NCBI GenBank assembly: GCA_027600665.1
Contig: JADGJL010000300.1
Location: 1-26,054, forward strand
Length of the DNA stretch: 26,054 nucleotides
Reading direction: 5' to 3'
Origin: Irineochytrium annulatum
Lineage: Eukaryota > Chytridiomycota > Chytridiomycetes > Chytridiales > Chytridiaceae
Part shown: piece after piece, positions 1-10,222 of the stretch
How the letters are laid out: every line of letters starts with the position of its first letter
Numbering within the stretch: position 1 is the first letter of the stretch
The notes under the pieces: model-generated
What the model was told of the DNA's origin: nothing
Database searches by the model: none
Seen by the model: only the letters and a program-made list of their open reading frames with translations
Translations under genes and position numbers: made by a program

Positions 1-2
1 CG

Positions 3-1650
3 GGTGGAGAGGGCGGGTTCGACGCGAACGGGATGCTAAACACCGCAAGCAGCATTGGACGATCGGTCTTCAGCAACGCCAAGTCAGTTTTCGAATTCTC
101 GAAGAAAAAGGTGGCGGAGGCGTACGTCAAAGCCTCGGAGAAGCTGAGCGAGGTGTCGAACGCGGGAGCGGATGGAGGTGGCGGAAGGCCGTCGGGTGGC
201 GATTTTTGGAAGGGCCGGTTCGACGACGAGGACGCCAAGCGAGCAGGTGATGGCGGTGGCGCGGGAGCCGGGAAGGACTTTTGGGCGGATAAATGGGAGA
301 AGAAGGAGTACGAGCCGTACACGGATTCCTCTTCGGACGATGACGACGACCTCGTGAACCGGAAGAACGCCGGCGGCCAAAGACCGACGTCCGGCCTGCC
401 GAGACGGCCGGAGCCCCCGTCAGAGGCGCGAAGACGGGAAGAGACGGACTCATCGTCCGACGAAAGCCTTGTGGACCACCGGAAAGTCCGTATGGGCTTT
501 AACGTCATGGACGACGACTCTTCATTCTCATCGAGTCCCGCTCGGGTTCACGCCGACACACCACCACCTCGACCTTCACCACCGAAACCCGCGCCCGTAA
601 CACTCGCGAGCCCCCAGCAGCAGGCCGAGTCAGAACGGCACCGCGAGGCCGGCAACGACAAGTTCAAAGCGGGACAATTCGCCGAAGCGGAGCAGTTCTA
701 CACCCTCGCCATTAATGCCTTACCCTCGGGTGATTGGGGTTTGATACCGGTATACAACAACCGCGCCGCGGCGAGGCTCAAGACAGGCGAGTACGGCGGC
801 GCGGTGGAGGACTGCGACGCGTCACAGCGGCTGAATGCGGATGATGTTAAGAGTTTGGTGCGGAGGGCGGCGGCGTATGAGGCGATGGAGAAGTGGGAGG
901 CGGCGAGGATGGATTATGAGGCGCTTATGCGGAGAGATCCGACCATCAAGGGTGTCAGCCAGGGGCTCGCGAGGGCGAGGAAGGCGCTGGCGCCGCAGAC
1001 CACGCAACCCGCAAAGCAACAGCAGCAGAGGCCGGCTCCGGCCCCAGTTCCTGCCAGATCGGAGCTGGAGAATCTCTTCCAGCCCGTGAACGCCTTTGCA
1101 CCGCAAGCAGCAAGCGCGTTTGCGGCGCCGAGGGCTTCGTCGTCTTCTTCATCGGTCGCACCGGATGGGGAAGCGGTGAAGAAGCTGCGGGCGCAGAACC
1201 AGCAGGCAGAGGCGGAGGACGCGCAGAAGATTGCGCTCACAGACGGCGTTGAGGCGAAGGTATGTATTTTAAGCTGCGTTTGTCTCTGTGAGCTTACGCT
1301 AACGGCGTGATGGATTTACAGATCAACCGGTGGAAGGGCGGGAAGGAGAACAACCTCCGGGCCTTGCTGTCGTCGCTCGACATGGTCCTATGGGAGGGCA
1401 ACAGGGTCCAGGTTAACCTCTCGGAGCTCATCACGGCGCAGCAGGTGAAGATCAAGTACATGAAGGCTATCGCGAAAGTTCATCCCGACAAGGTCTGTGC
1501 ATTTTTTGCAGAACACCTCTTTTACTGACGATCTTCACCATTTTTTAGTTAAAACCCGACACGACGACGGAGCAGAAGATGATCGCTAACAACGTATTCA
1601 GCTCCCTGAACAAGGCATGGGACGCGTTTAAGGTCGAAAACAACATGTAA
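3..1650 (+). CDS. SWA2: SWA2-like auxilin (TPR + J domain), 5' partial
   Basis: Exons 3-1259 (frame open from the window edge; first ATG at 33), 1322-1492 and 1549-1650, giving 499 residues from the ATG. Residues about 200-315 (counted from that ATG) form a TPR domain, starting with a GNDKF motif typical of TPR co-chaperones. A J domain fills residues 410-499, with HPDK at 463-466 and the auxilin-type ending where VF..LN.AW..F is visible. Auxilins recruit Hsc70 to strip clathrin from vesicles. TPR followed by J is the order of yeast Swa2, whereas animal auxilins lack the TPR. The N-terminal 200 residues are low-complexity, with DFWKGRF and DFWADKW repeats and acidic serine clusters that could be adaptor or CK2 sites (inference). 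Exon 2 uses a weak donor (GTCTGT). Because no stop precedes the ATG in the window, the protein probably starts further upstream. Confidence 0.88.
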
Positions 1651-1756
1651 TTTACGAAGCGATGAAAGGGACATCACAATGGGGACTGGAGCAAGATTAT
1701 ACCATTACAATAAACATCATGCACTTGCGTTGTCAGGCGAAACTTTGCGAACAAAA

Positions 1757-2407
1757 ATGGCTCGGCCGACAGCCTCGCCGCTCCGCGCGCTGCTCCTCCT
1801 TCTCGCAATCGTAGCCGGAGCTCTCCTCTGGGGAAATGTCCTTTTCTCTGCGACCGGCCGCTCCTCAGAGCCCTTGCCGCCGTCAAAAACGGATTCCGAA
1901 GCGATCATGTCCACTTTCACCAAGGAGGTCCTGCAAGCGGGCAACGGCCCGCGTCCCCAGCCTCGGCAGCAGGTCACGGTCCGCGCGGATCTCTACCTCG
2001 CCGCGGGGATGAAGGGCATCTGGTCCACTCATGAGCCTTCGGGTTTCCTGTTCAACGCCGATGGCGGGCCGAAGGTAAGAGTTTTCACCATATTTAGAAG
2101 CAGGTGGTCCGAGTTTACGAACCCTTTCTTTACTCATCTCTTTCTCTTTTCTTTCAGCCGTTTACCTACCAGGCGGGTGTGGGGAGCGTCGTGAAGGGTT
2201 GGGAGGACGGCGTCGCTTCGATGCAGTTGGGTGAGAAGGCTAAGCTGACGATCCCCTGGCAGTATGCTTGTGAGTTCGTCTCGCTTATTGGTGCATAGGT
2301 TGTGTGTTTACTCTGCTTTTGTAGATGGGGAGAACGGGAACCCGGCCTTTAAGATCCCGGGGAAGTCGGACCTTGTTTTTATCATCACCGTGTTGCAAAT
2401 TCAATAA
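1757..2407 (+). CDS. Membrane-anchored FKBP-type prolyl isomerase
   Basis: Exons 1757-2074, 2158-2269 and 2325-2407, 170 residues. I chose the ATG at 1757 because it places a hydrophobic segment (about residues 9-31) at the N-terminus as a signal anchor; an in-frame ATG at 1679 is less plausible. The rest is one FKBP domain, recognised by KGWEDG (the pocket tryptophan), the KLTIP strand, AYGENG (the pocket tyrosine) and a final FIITVLQIQ strand. FKBPs catalyse cis-trans isomerisation of X-Pro bonds; this one would act on the lumenal or periplasm-facing side of a membrane. The pocket is unusual: the Phe-Asp pair that human FKBP12 uses for catalysis and FK506 binding is replaced by an IWSTHEP stretch, so drug sensitivity and even activity are uncertain. 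The AATAAA poly(A) signal overlaps the stop codon. Confidence 0.85.
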
Positions 2408-2408
2408 A
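2403..2408 (+). terminator. AATAAA overlapping the FKBP stop codon
   Basis: The hexamer AATAAA spans the TAA stop of the FKBP gene (2405-2407). It could serve as the poly(A) signal and would give a very short 3' UTR. A second signal further down cannot be excluded. Confidence 0.4.
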
Positions 2409-2965
2409 GATACCTGCCCCGGTTACCTGCGCTTCATATGCATCGCACCTGTTTTACTAAGGGACTTACCACGACCTGCCGCGAAGGAGTTGGAGAGGAA
2501 TGCGGCGGACGTGTCGCCGTGGAGATTGACTGAATGGATGACATGTCCCCACCGTGGCGTCGGATGCTTAAGATATACCAGAGCGCGATCTCCGCCGACG
2601 AGGATGTTGAGCATAGACTCCAGTTGGGGAAGACTAATGATGCGGAAGATTTAGATGCTGTGGGGTGGGCTCAATGCGTGCGGGCCCATTAATAGCCAAC
2701 GAGCTCTCCGAGGCGGAGACCTTTTCAAACGAAGTCCAGCAAGGCATTATTGAACGCAGACTAAGTGTTGCTATCATAAGCTTTGGGGGGGAACTTTGGT
2801 CGACGCATAAAAGTTCACCAAAGCATTTTCGCGCGGGTTCTGTGGATGGCATCTTTATACTTTCCTCCCCCCCTTTTTTTTCCCCCAAAATATGCCTTTA
2901 TGCAATGCTAAAACACCAGAACGGCTGCGTGACGTACTAGCGATCACCTGAAAAAAAAATGTACA
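2408..2965. other. Intergenic stretch with unexplained short open segments
   Basis: This lies between the convergent FKBP and ABCA genes. No complete gene is convincing. Two short open segments look protein-like: 2534-2692 (+), 52 codons beginning MDDMSPPW and ending at a TAA-TAG pair, and a different frame at about 2692-2760 with a charged helical pattern (IANELSEAETF). They cannot be joined by a clear splice pair that I can see. They may be a small unrecognised gene or a decayed fragment. A homopolymer tract of C then T then C occurs near 2867-2886. Confidence 0.3.
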
Positions 2966-5900
2966 TCAGGAGCCGGTCTTCACATCCGCCCCATGTCGTC
3001 TTCGGAGGTTCGAAGATCCCGAGACTCGCGTGGCACTACCGTCTTTGGAACCCCGTCCCTTCTCTTCCTCATTTGCATCGCGGATGAGCTTTAGGAATAC
3101 CTCCTGAAAAATGTACGCTTAAGAGTCGACATAACACAGGCGTGAAACTTACCTCCAACGTCGTCTGGGAGATGCCCCACGACGAAAACAGCTCGTCCGG
3201 GTTGGCGTCGAGGTATTTAATAAACGGAGGTATCGCTTTTGATGAAGCCGTCGGGAACTGGAAAATAAGTGCGCCGGCGGAGTCGTCCTCTAGCGTCGCG
3301 CCAGGAACCTTTGCAATCACCACCTCCTTCGCCCTCGCCATCTTCTCCGGGTCACACACGAGCGAGATCCGATACCCGGCCCCGTACTTCTTCTTCAAAG
3401 CCAATGAGGATCCTATCGCCCGCATGCGGCCGTGTGACATGATTACAATTCTGTCACCTAGCACGTCCGCTTCTTCCATGCTGTGAGTCGTCTACAGACC
3501 AATTATCAATATAAACACACTCTTTGAACGCAGATGAACTCACCAAAACAATAATCCGGCCGGCCTTTAGTGACTCTATAAAAGACCACACATGACGCCT
3601 GTTGACGGGGTCCATCCCGGTCGTCGGTTCATCGAGGAAGATAATCTGAGGGTCTCCAATCGTAGCAATGACCATAGATAGCCTCCTCTTCATTCTGGCA
3701 GTTTCGTTTAAGCAAGGCAAGCAGAAAAACGACAACTAACCCTCCAGAGTAAGTCCCCGCCCTCTGATCTGCGACCTTCATCAGCCGAACGGCCGTAAGT
3801 CTCTCCTCAATGAGTTTTGGTAATTCCGCATCCGGTATGCCCTTGAGCCCCGCATATAGGTTGATGTGCTCCCTCGCTGTCAGATCGTCGAAAAGAATAT
3901 CGTGCTGAGGGCAGACGCCCATAATCTTTCGAATGCGTTGCATCTGCGTTCGCACGGAGAGACCGTACATCAGGGCATCGCCGCCAGTCGATGGCGTTAG
4001 GCCGGAGAGGATGTTCATTGTCGTCGACTTTCCGGCGCCGTTTTGACCGAGCAACGCAAGGCTAAAGGACCTGTTACACCGCATCATAACAAACGCGAAT
4101 AGCAAAACTACTTGCAGTTTTCCCTCCGTTAAGTTCAAGCAAAGGCTCTTCACGGCGACTTTATCCGTCTTCGACTTCAAAAGGCCACGGTATTCCTTCC
4201 GCAAATTGATGATCTTGACCGTCGCTCGCTGGTCAGGATCTAGAGCCCTCAGCCGCTCGTCGTGAACGTCTTCGTCCTCGGGCTCCTGCGAATCGGGCGC
4301 CGGCTTCGAGACCTCCTTTGCAAGCCAGTCCGACTCCGTGGTCTCGATGTCCGCGGATCGATCAAAACCCCAATACGCTCCGGTAGCAAAGAACCTTCGT
4401 GAGATTCAGAGTTAGCCTCAATTGAACTTGTACCGTCGATGCATGCATTAAGCTCACCATGGCGGCATGTGGTAGCCGTACTCATTCGGTATCACGTTGT
4501 CCAAATACCACGTAAGTGCACCGTACACGACGATATTCATTAAAAGGTAGTACATTGAATCGACGGGTGGTGGTATATTCGGATACTGCCCGTTCCCGTA
4601 GACGGGCTGCAGATTTTGCGGGACGGGCGTATAGAGAGCTGACCAAGGGAAACCAGGACCGGGGACAAAAGTACTCGTGAGACCATCAAGCATGCCCGTG
4701 GTGAAGGTTGAGATGTCCAAAAAGAGCTTTCCAAAGTTGAAGAAGGGCAGAAGAACAAGGACTAAACGCTATGTCAGACTACTTCGCGCACCAAAGGGCA
4801 GAACTTACCTCGCCACGCAATTGGGGTCGTCGTTGAACCCCACCAGATGTATCCAATATAACTACCGGAGAACACAAACGATTCGAACAAGAGGCCGATG
4901 ATGAAGACGAAGATTCCCGCGAGAACGCCAATCCTCGCCCTTCTGACAAGCGTCGTGATGAAGAAGGCGAAGAGAACCATCGCCTCCGCGAAGAGAAAGA
5001 ACGTCAAGACGAGGACAGCAAAATTTGTGTTTCGGAACGCGCTGAAGCCAAAAATGAGGCCGAGGATTGTCGTAAGGAGGGAGGCAATGAAGACGAGGAG
5101 GCTGTTGGAAAGGAGGTTGCTGAGCCAATAGACGGAGGGCTATAACGAGATTAACGTTGCAGCCAAAAAAAAAAAAGAGCCATACCTTTAAACCCATCAT
5201 TTCCATGGCATGGCGCAATTTCAACTCCTTCTCCGTAACGACTTGATTCAAAACGTTGATGAAGATGACCATCTACGAGTGGTTATCAGCATCATAAACA
5301 CTAAACAAACAAAAAGTAATGCTTACAACAGCGCAGAAGAAGAAGACCGGACCGACTTGCTGCACGATGGTGTCAGAGAGGACCTTAGCCGGAATCACCG
5401 GCCAGTCTTTGATGGTGACGTTTAGTGAGGCCTGCACGGTAGCTGTAGGGTCGTTCAATCTACTAACTAAGCGATGTCAGCGCGTTCAAATCATCATATA
5501 CAACACTCACTGATAGCCTCGTCTAGCCCTCTCATAAAGCCAACGAGGTTTCTTCCGTAAATGTCCGTCCCATTCGCTGTCGAAGTCGAATTGAACCAAA
5601 TTTGGTACTGGATGTTTAAGATCTGGGTGTCCGTGTCGCTGAATACGACACCCCACGCCGTCGTGTTCGGGTTCTGCAGGACGTAGGCGTAGATAAAGTC
5701 GGCGTTGGGCACTGGGACGATCCCCATCTGAGTCGTTGGCTTGAAGTTTAGGTCTAACGATTTTAACACCAAACAAATTTTCAGAAACCCGCATATGAGG
5801 CAAGTGACGCACCAACGATCCCGCTCTCGATGTTAAGCACCGGCAACCCCATCCTCGCCGCGTTCAGCTCCGCGAACGTGCTCATGAACCCATCGTAGAG

Positions 5901-6302
5901 CTCCTTCGTATACTGCCCATTCGGCACATCCTCCGGCACGGCGTACATGATCGTGATGCACGGGTCACCGGGATTCCGGCCTTGGCAGCCGGCGACACCT
6001 TGCAAAACAGCGGAGGGTGGGTCGAGGTTCTGCTCGCGCTGCTTGGCATAGTCGGCCTGCTGGAGGACAAAGAGCAGCAGCATGAAGACGATCGGGGCGA
6101 CCACAGTCTGGGCCAGCGTGGTCTTGTAGTAGCGCAGCTATTTGGCGGAGTCACCGTGTTAAAAGAGCCCGGGGCGGACCGTCGAGGTCACTAGAGAGCC
6201 CACCTGCAGGATCGTATTCCTCTTCAGCATGATCCGCAGCTGGCGGAAGAAGGTCGGCCAGAACGCCTCGCCCGCCGAGTTCGCTGCAATCGCGGGCCTC
6301 AT
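2966..6302 (-). CDS. Half-size ABCA-family ABC transporter
   Basis: Twelve exons on the minus strand: 6204-6302, 5813-6137, 5511-5753, 5327-5466, 5186-5272, 4809-5139, 4458-4761, 4116-4394, 3741-4061, 3544-3694, 3153-3491, 2966-3103; 918 residues. All phases agree. The order is one N-terminal transmembrane helix, a large extracytosolic loop, a cluster of five or so membrane segments (from [17 protein letters not shown] onward), then one nucleotide-binding domain: Walker [10 protein letters not shown] (608-616), Q-loop CPQHD, signature YSGGM (707-711), Walker B IIFLDE (727-732), and H-loop TTHSMEEAD (H763). The tail TTLEEVFLKL is an ABCA hallmark. One TM domain plus one NBD is the half-size form known from plants and Dictyostelium, so it should dimerise; the family moves lipids. 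Intron 8 is a GC-AG intron. The ATG at 6302 was chosen because the longer frame starts with GTG directly after a stop. Confidence 0.92.
4062..4115 (-). other. GC-AG intron (54 nt) in the ABCA gene
   Basis: The donor reads CT|GCAAGT and the acceptor TTTAG. Removal joins EGKL to [13 protein letters not shown], which matches ABCA family spacing exactly. The intron is 54 nt, a multiple of three, with no stop in frame, so an ORF caller reads straight through it and inserts 18 residues just before Walker A. No GT donor in the neighbourhood restores the frame phase with the same acceptor. Confidence 0.75.
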
Positions 6303-6351
6303 AGAGTCGTCGTCAATTCGGCCTTGCAAGACTTTGAATAATTCACTTGCG
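6303..6351. promoter_or_regulatory. 49-bp divergent intergenic region, ABCA / GMPPA
   Basis: Only 49 bases separate the ABCA start codon (minus, 6302) from the GMPPA start codon (plus, 6352). Unless one gene has a non-coding first exon elsewhere, this tiny space must hold both promoters, or each gene's promoter lies within the other's first exon. I see no TATA box in it. Confidence 0.5.
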
Positions 6352-7906
6352 ATGCCGATCACTCAAGAGCCGCAATCGACCGCCGTCTCGCTCAAGGGCG
6401 TGATTCTCGTCGGGGGCCCGTCCGTCGGGACGAGATTCCGTCCGTTGTCGATGGGAGTCCCGAAGCCGGTTGGTTTTATTCGCGCGACTCGTGATCTAGT
6501 GCGCTGACGTACGAGGACTTGCAGCTCTTTCCGATCGCTGGATCCCCGATGATCTATCATCACGTCAGCTCGCTGGCCAAGGTTCCCGGGATGAAGGAGA
6601 TTCTGCTTATTGGGTTTTTCGAGAACAACGTGTTCGACCGCTTTCTGACCGAGGTGCAAATGGAGTTTAACACGATCAGCATTCGGTATGCATTGTTCGA
6701 GCTGTTTGGTGTGAGGAATGCTAACGCTAATGTCTGATCAGGTACCTTCGCGAATACCAGGCCTTAGGAACCGGCGGTGGTCTCCATCACTTCCGCGATG
6801 AAATCATGCGCGGCCGCCCAGACAACTTCTTTGTCCTGAACGCCGACATCGCGTGCTCGTTCCCACTGCGTGAGCTCCTCGAGTTCCACCTCGAGACGAA
6901 GGGGCATTCTACTATCATGGGTATCCAAGTGGCGCCAAACCTCGTGCACAAATACGGCTCGGTCGTGATGGACCCGCAGACGAAAGCCGTAATGCACTTT
7001 GTTGAGAAGCCGGAGACCGTAATGTCCGAGATCATCTCATGCGGGATTTATATCTTCGACGGCGGCATCTTTAATGTCATGGCGGAGGCGATTGCAAGTG
7101 CTAGGGCTAAGGCGCTCGAGGACGGGTTTGTTGATGATGACAATGTGATGGACTCGAGGCCGAGCCTCGCCATCGGGAGCGGGTTCTCCAATAGCGAAGT
7201 TAGGATTAGGCTTGAGCAGGATGTCTTGAGTTTGCTAGCGTCGGAGAACAAGCTCTTCTGCTACGTGGGCCGACCCGGAAGGGACTTTTGGATGCAGGTA
7301 TGGATTTATCAACGTTCATACTTCTCCATGTATTGACCGAAGTGATATTTGGTTTTATAGCTTAAGACCGGTAGCTCCACTATCCCCGCGAACCGGCTCT
7401 ACCTGCAGCACTTTAAGTTGACCCAGCCCCGCCGCCTCTCTATCATTGCGCCCTCCCCAATGCTCGGCAGCCCGGACATCACCTCCCCCTCCGCCCTGAC
7501 CGCCGGCGCCTCCGGCCTGATCCCCCCCGTCTACATCCACCCAACGGCCATCATCCACCCCACGGCGAAGATCGGCCCGAACGTATCCATCGGCCCTCGC
7601 GTCATGATCGGGCGCGGCGTCCGTGTCAAGGATTCGATTATCCTCGACGCTGTAGAAATCAAAAACGACTCGTGCGTCCTCAACGCCATCATTGGGTGGG
7701 AGAGCAGGATCGGCGCTTGGGCGAGGGTTGAGGGCGCTCCGGGGGAGAGTCAGAGTTTGAACGCGACGCAGAAGGGGATGAAAGTGCCAAGCGCGGCTAT
7801 TTTAGGGAGGGAGGTCAATGTGGCCGATGAGACTGTTATTAGGAATTGCATCGTGTTGCCTCACAAGGAGCTGAAGTCGAGCTTCCATAACGAGATATTG
7901 ATGTGA
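6352..7906 (+). CDS. GMPPA: Mannose-1-phosphate guanylyltransferase alpha (GMPPA)
   Basis: Exons 6352-6468, 6525-6685, 6742-7297 and 7361-7906, 459 residues. The N-terminal nucleotidyltransferase domain carries ILVGGPSVGTRFRPLS and VPKP|LFPIAG, then the GTGGGLHHFRD and FFVLNAD motifs; the C-terminus is a left-handed beta helix (IHPTAIIHPTAKIGPNVSIGP). The GTRFRPL motif followed by LFPIAG is the alpha type rather than the catalytic GMPPB/Psa1 type. In animals GMPPA senses GDP-mannose and allosterically restrains GMPPB, so this protein probably tunes GDP-mannose supply for glycosylation and wall mannans. It is somewhat longer than the roughly 420-residue human protein because of a Ser/Pro-rich linker after exon 4 begins (about residues 295-330). 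Intron 1 has a weak GTTGGT donor. It is transcribed divergently from ABCA. Confidence 0.93.
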
Positions 7907-8467
7907 CATAGACGCTTAGGATCCGTTTTTAATATCATTCCTGTTCAGTCCGTCCATTGTCTTTTTAATGAAAATTCGCCGTGTTCACTTAGAGTTGCAT
8001 TTTATGTACTGTGTCATTTCTTACTCAATAAAATTGAAAATGTGACTGACAACAGTAGTGGTTGCGCAATTGAGAAGGATTTGCAGTTCCGCAACGTACG
8101 ATAGCGAAGATCAAGCAAGCGCAACGTTAGACAAGCGAGGCCGTCGGTCAGCTCACGTCGGCTCATCCGTATGTATCAAAAGACATTTTGGAAGGGTTTA
8201 CTCCATCCTACGAAGAGGTGTCCACACAGCACGCGACGAGGACCAACACGGGCCGTCCTGCTCCTGGGCCCAGCATTAATTCAGCAAGGCAGCAGGGTCC
8301 TCGTGCACCCGCCATTTCCGCATGACGCCAAAACCGGCGCGTTATGAACGCGTGCTCTCAGAGTGCACGCCTACCCCTTCGCGCGTGCTGACCTGATCCC
8401 TCATCCGCGATCAGAGCGTTATATGCCGCCAGGGTTTGAGCAGACCTCTCCCATCGCCCATCTCATC
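7907..8467. other. Intergenic region between GMPPA and phosphoesterase
   Basis: It holds the GMPPA 3' UTR and the promoter of the phosphoesterase gene. AATAAA at 8027-8032 is the likely poly(A) signal, 121 bases after the stop. An open frame at 8058-8279 has no recognisable protein character. I saw no repeats or RNA gene. Confidence 0.5.
8027..8032 (+). terminator. Poly(A) signal of GMPPA
   Basis: AATAAA occurs in an A/T-rich stretch 121 bases after the GMPPA stop. It is the only copy in the 3' flank before the next gene. Confidence 0.5.
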
Positions 8468-9589
8468 ATGCTGGCCTCATCGTTCCTCGTCGTCGTCGCG
8501 TCCTTTGCGTCCGCGCTCGCGGCTCCGGCCCCCGCCCCCGCTGTCGAGGCCAGGGCGACGGTCTGCCGCCCGTTTAACAAGGTCATGTACATCATCTTCG
8601 AGAATCGTATGTGTTCGTGTTCGCTTCGAGTGCTAAAGGTGCCATGAACAGAGGATTACGCGAGCGTGAAGGCGAACACCTATTTTGGAACCACCCTCCC
8701 CGCCAAAGGCTATCTGCTCACGAACATGCTGGGCGAATCACACCCCTCGCAGGTACAATAGCGCGCATTTTCTTATTTCGATCGTTAACGTTTAAACGCA
8801 GGGCAATTACATTGCCATGGTCGCCGGCTCCACCCATGGCGTGACGAGCGACGCGAACTATAACCTGAACTACGTAAGTATTAGTGTTTTCATTTATTAT
8901 TTACGTAAGTTGTTTTGCCGTTTGCTTGCACTTACACAACTTCTATCGCTGCAGAAATCCATCGCGGACCTTCTCGAGGCCAAAGGCTTCACCTGGAAGT
9001 CCTACCAAGAGAACTACTCGGGCACCTGCAACACCGCGTCCACTATCGGCGGTTCAGGCGCATACGCCAGGAAGCACAACCCCGTATGACTGATCTTCTG
9101 CTTCTGCGTGCCATGCTAATGCGACTTGCGTTTTCCCCCTAGTTCATCTCTTTCACCAACATCCAGACCAACCCGACCCGCTGCGCCCGCATCGTCCCCG
9201 CCACGCAACTTGCCAACGACGCCTCCGCCGCCAAATTGCCAACCTACAGCTTTTACACCCCCAACCTCGTCAACGACGGCCACGACAGTAGCATCTCGAC
9301 GTCCGCGACCTGGCTCAAAAACTTTCTCGAGCCCAAGCTGGTGGACCCCAACTACAGCGACGTCCTCTTCTTCGTCACGTATGATGAGAGCAAATCCACG
9401 TCGCCCAACCACATCTACACCGTCCTCCTGGGCAAGGGCATCAAGGCCAAGGGCGTGACCGACGGCGCCGCGTACAACCACTACTCGATGATGGCCACGA
9501 TTGAGAACAACTTCGGTTTGGGCAACCTCGGCTACAGCGATGCGACCGCCAAGCCCATCCCCGTCGCTGCGGCCCCGGCTACTTGCTAA
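8468..9589 (+). CDS. Secreted phosphoesterase / acid phosphatase
   Basis: Exons 8468-8606, 8652-8752, 8802-8873, 8955-9083 and 9143-9589, 295 residues. The N-terminus is a classic signal peptide (MLASSFLVVVASFASALA) followed by a Pro/Ala spacer. The body matches the phosphoesterase family that includes fungal phosphate-repressible acid phosphatases and bacterial phospholipase C: KVMYIIFENQDY with the conserved Glu-Asn, GESHPSQGNYIAMVAGSTHG near residues 75-95, LFFVTYDES near the C-terminal metal site, and YNHYSMMATIENNFGLG. It would hydrolyse phosphomonoesters or related bonds outside the cell to supply phosphate. The signal-peptide ATG was chosen over an in-frame ATG 15 codons upstream. The end is short (APATC) and shows no GPI signal. 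Splicing reconstructs FENQDY exactly, supporting intron 1. Confidence 0.9.
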
Positions 9590-10222
9590 GCTTGTTAGAG
9601 TGGATTTCTTTGACGGCATTCGGTTATTTTAGTTTTGTATATCCCTACTTTTCCATTTTGCGGATGAGCAGCGACCTCATTGCGAGTGGGAGGAATATTT
9701 CCAAGGGTTTTGTTATTACACCTCGTTGGAAGAGATTGTTAGGAAGGAAGTATATATGAAGACCGCAATGCGGCATTGACTATCGGTATTCTTCGATGCC
9801 TATTCGCTTGCAGGACGCACCATCGTCAGGACGCACTCACTTTTAACGAATTGATGGTCACGGTGCCCGACGAGCCCAAGAGCGACACTCTCCTTCCGCA
9901 CTTTTCGAATAGGGAATCCGATACGGTGAGTAGTAAATTGAAAGATTGCGCAGACATTGAAGCCCACTAAAAGCGTTCCAAGGCTGTAGGTAAGGAAAAT
10001 TGATATAACTAATCCCCTACCCTCTCAAATCACGAGGTACACCCCAAATAGTCAACAAGGACGGCATTTCGACGTGTAACGGTTCGGCCGGATAACCCTC
10101 TGTTGGATGATCGGCAGGATAACCCTCTGTTCGAATGATCATGTGGAAAGATATGCAACCTTTCCAAGTTTCTCAAAAACCTCCTGGTTAATGTAATGTC
10201 TCTACAAAATTACGTCCTATGT
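9590..10222. other. Intergenic region, convergent genes
   Basis: It lies between the ends of the phosphoesterase and MICU1-like genes. No gene is convincing. A segment at about 9814-9926 begins after a plausible acceptor (CTTGCAG), stays open and ends at a good donor (GTGAGT), so it could be an exon of an unrecognised gene, but no partner exon was found. A 15-bp direct repeat sits at 10090-10131. Confidence 0.35.
10090..10131. repeat. 15-bp direct repeat, 27-bp period
   Basis: GGATAACCCTCTGTT occurs at 10090-10104 and again at 10117-10131, and each copy is followed by a similar GATGATC or AATGATC. It is intergenic, of unknown role. Confidence 0.6.

Noticed and set aside
4062..4204. Continuous frame through ABCA exons 8 and 9 without an intron
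   Set aside because: It would insert 18 residues before Walker A that the family lacks; a GCAAGT donor and TTTAG acceptor remove them in exact phase.
6303..6362. Upstream GTG start for ABCA at 6362
   Set aside because: A nuclear gene is expected to start at ATG; 6302 is the first in-frame ATG, and the extension would overlap the GMPPA start.
9116..9619. 167-codon minus-strand frame
   Set aside because: It lies antisense to the last exon of the phosphoesterase, which matches its family in full.
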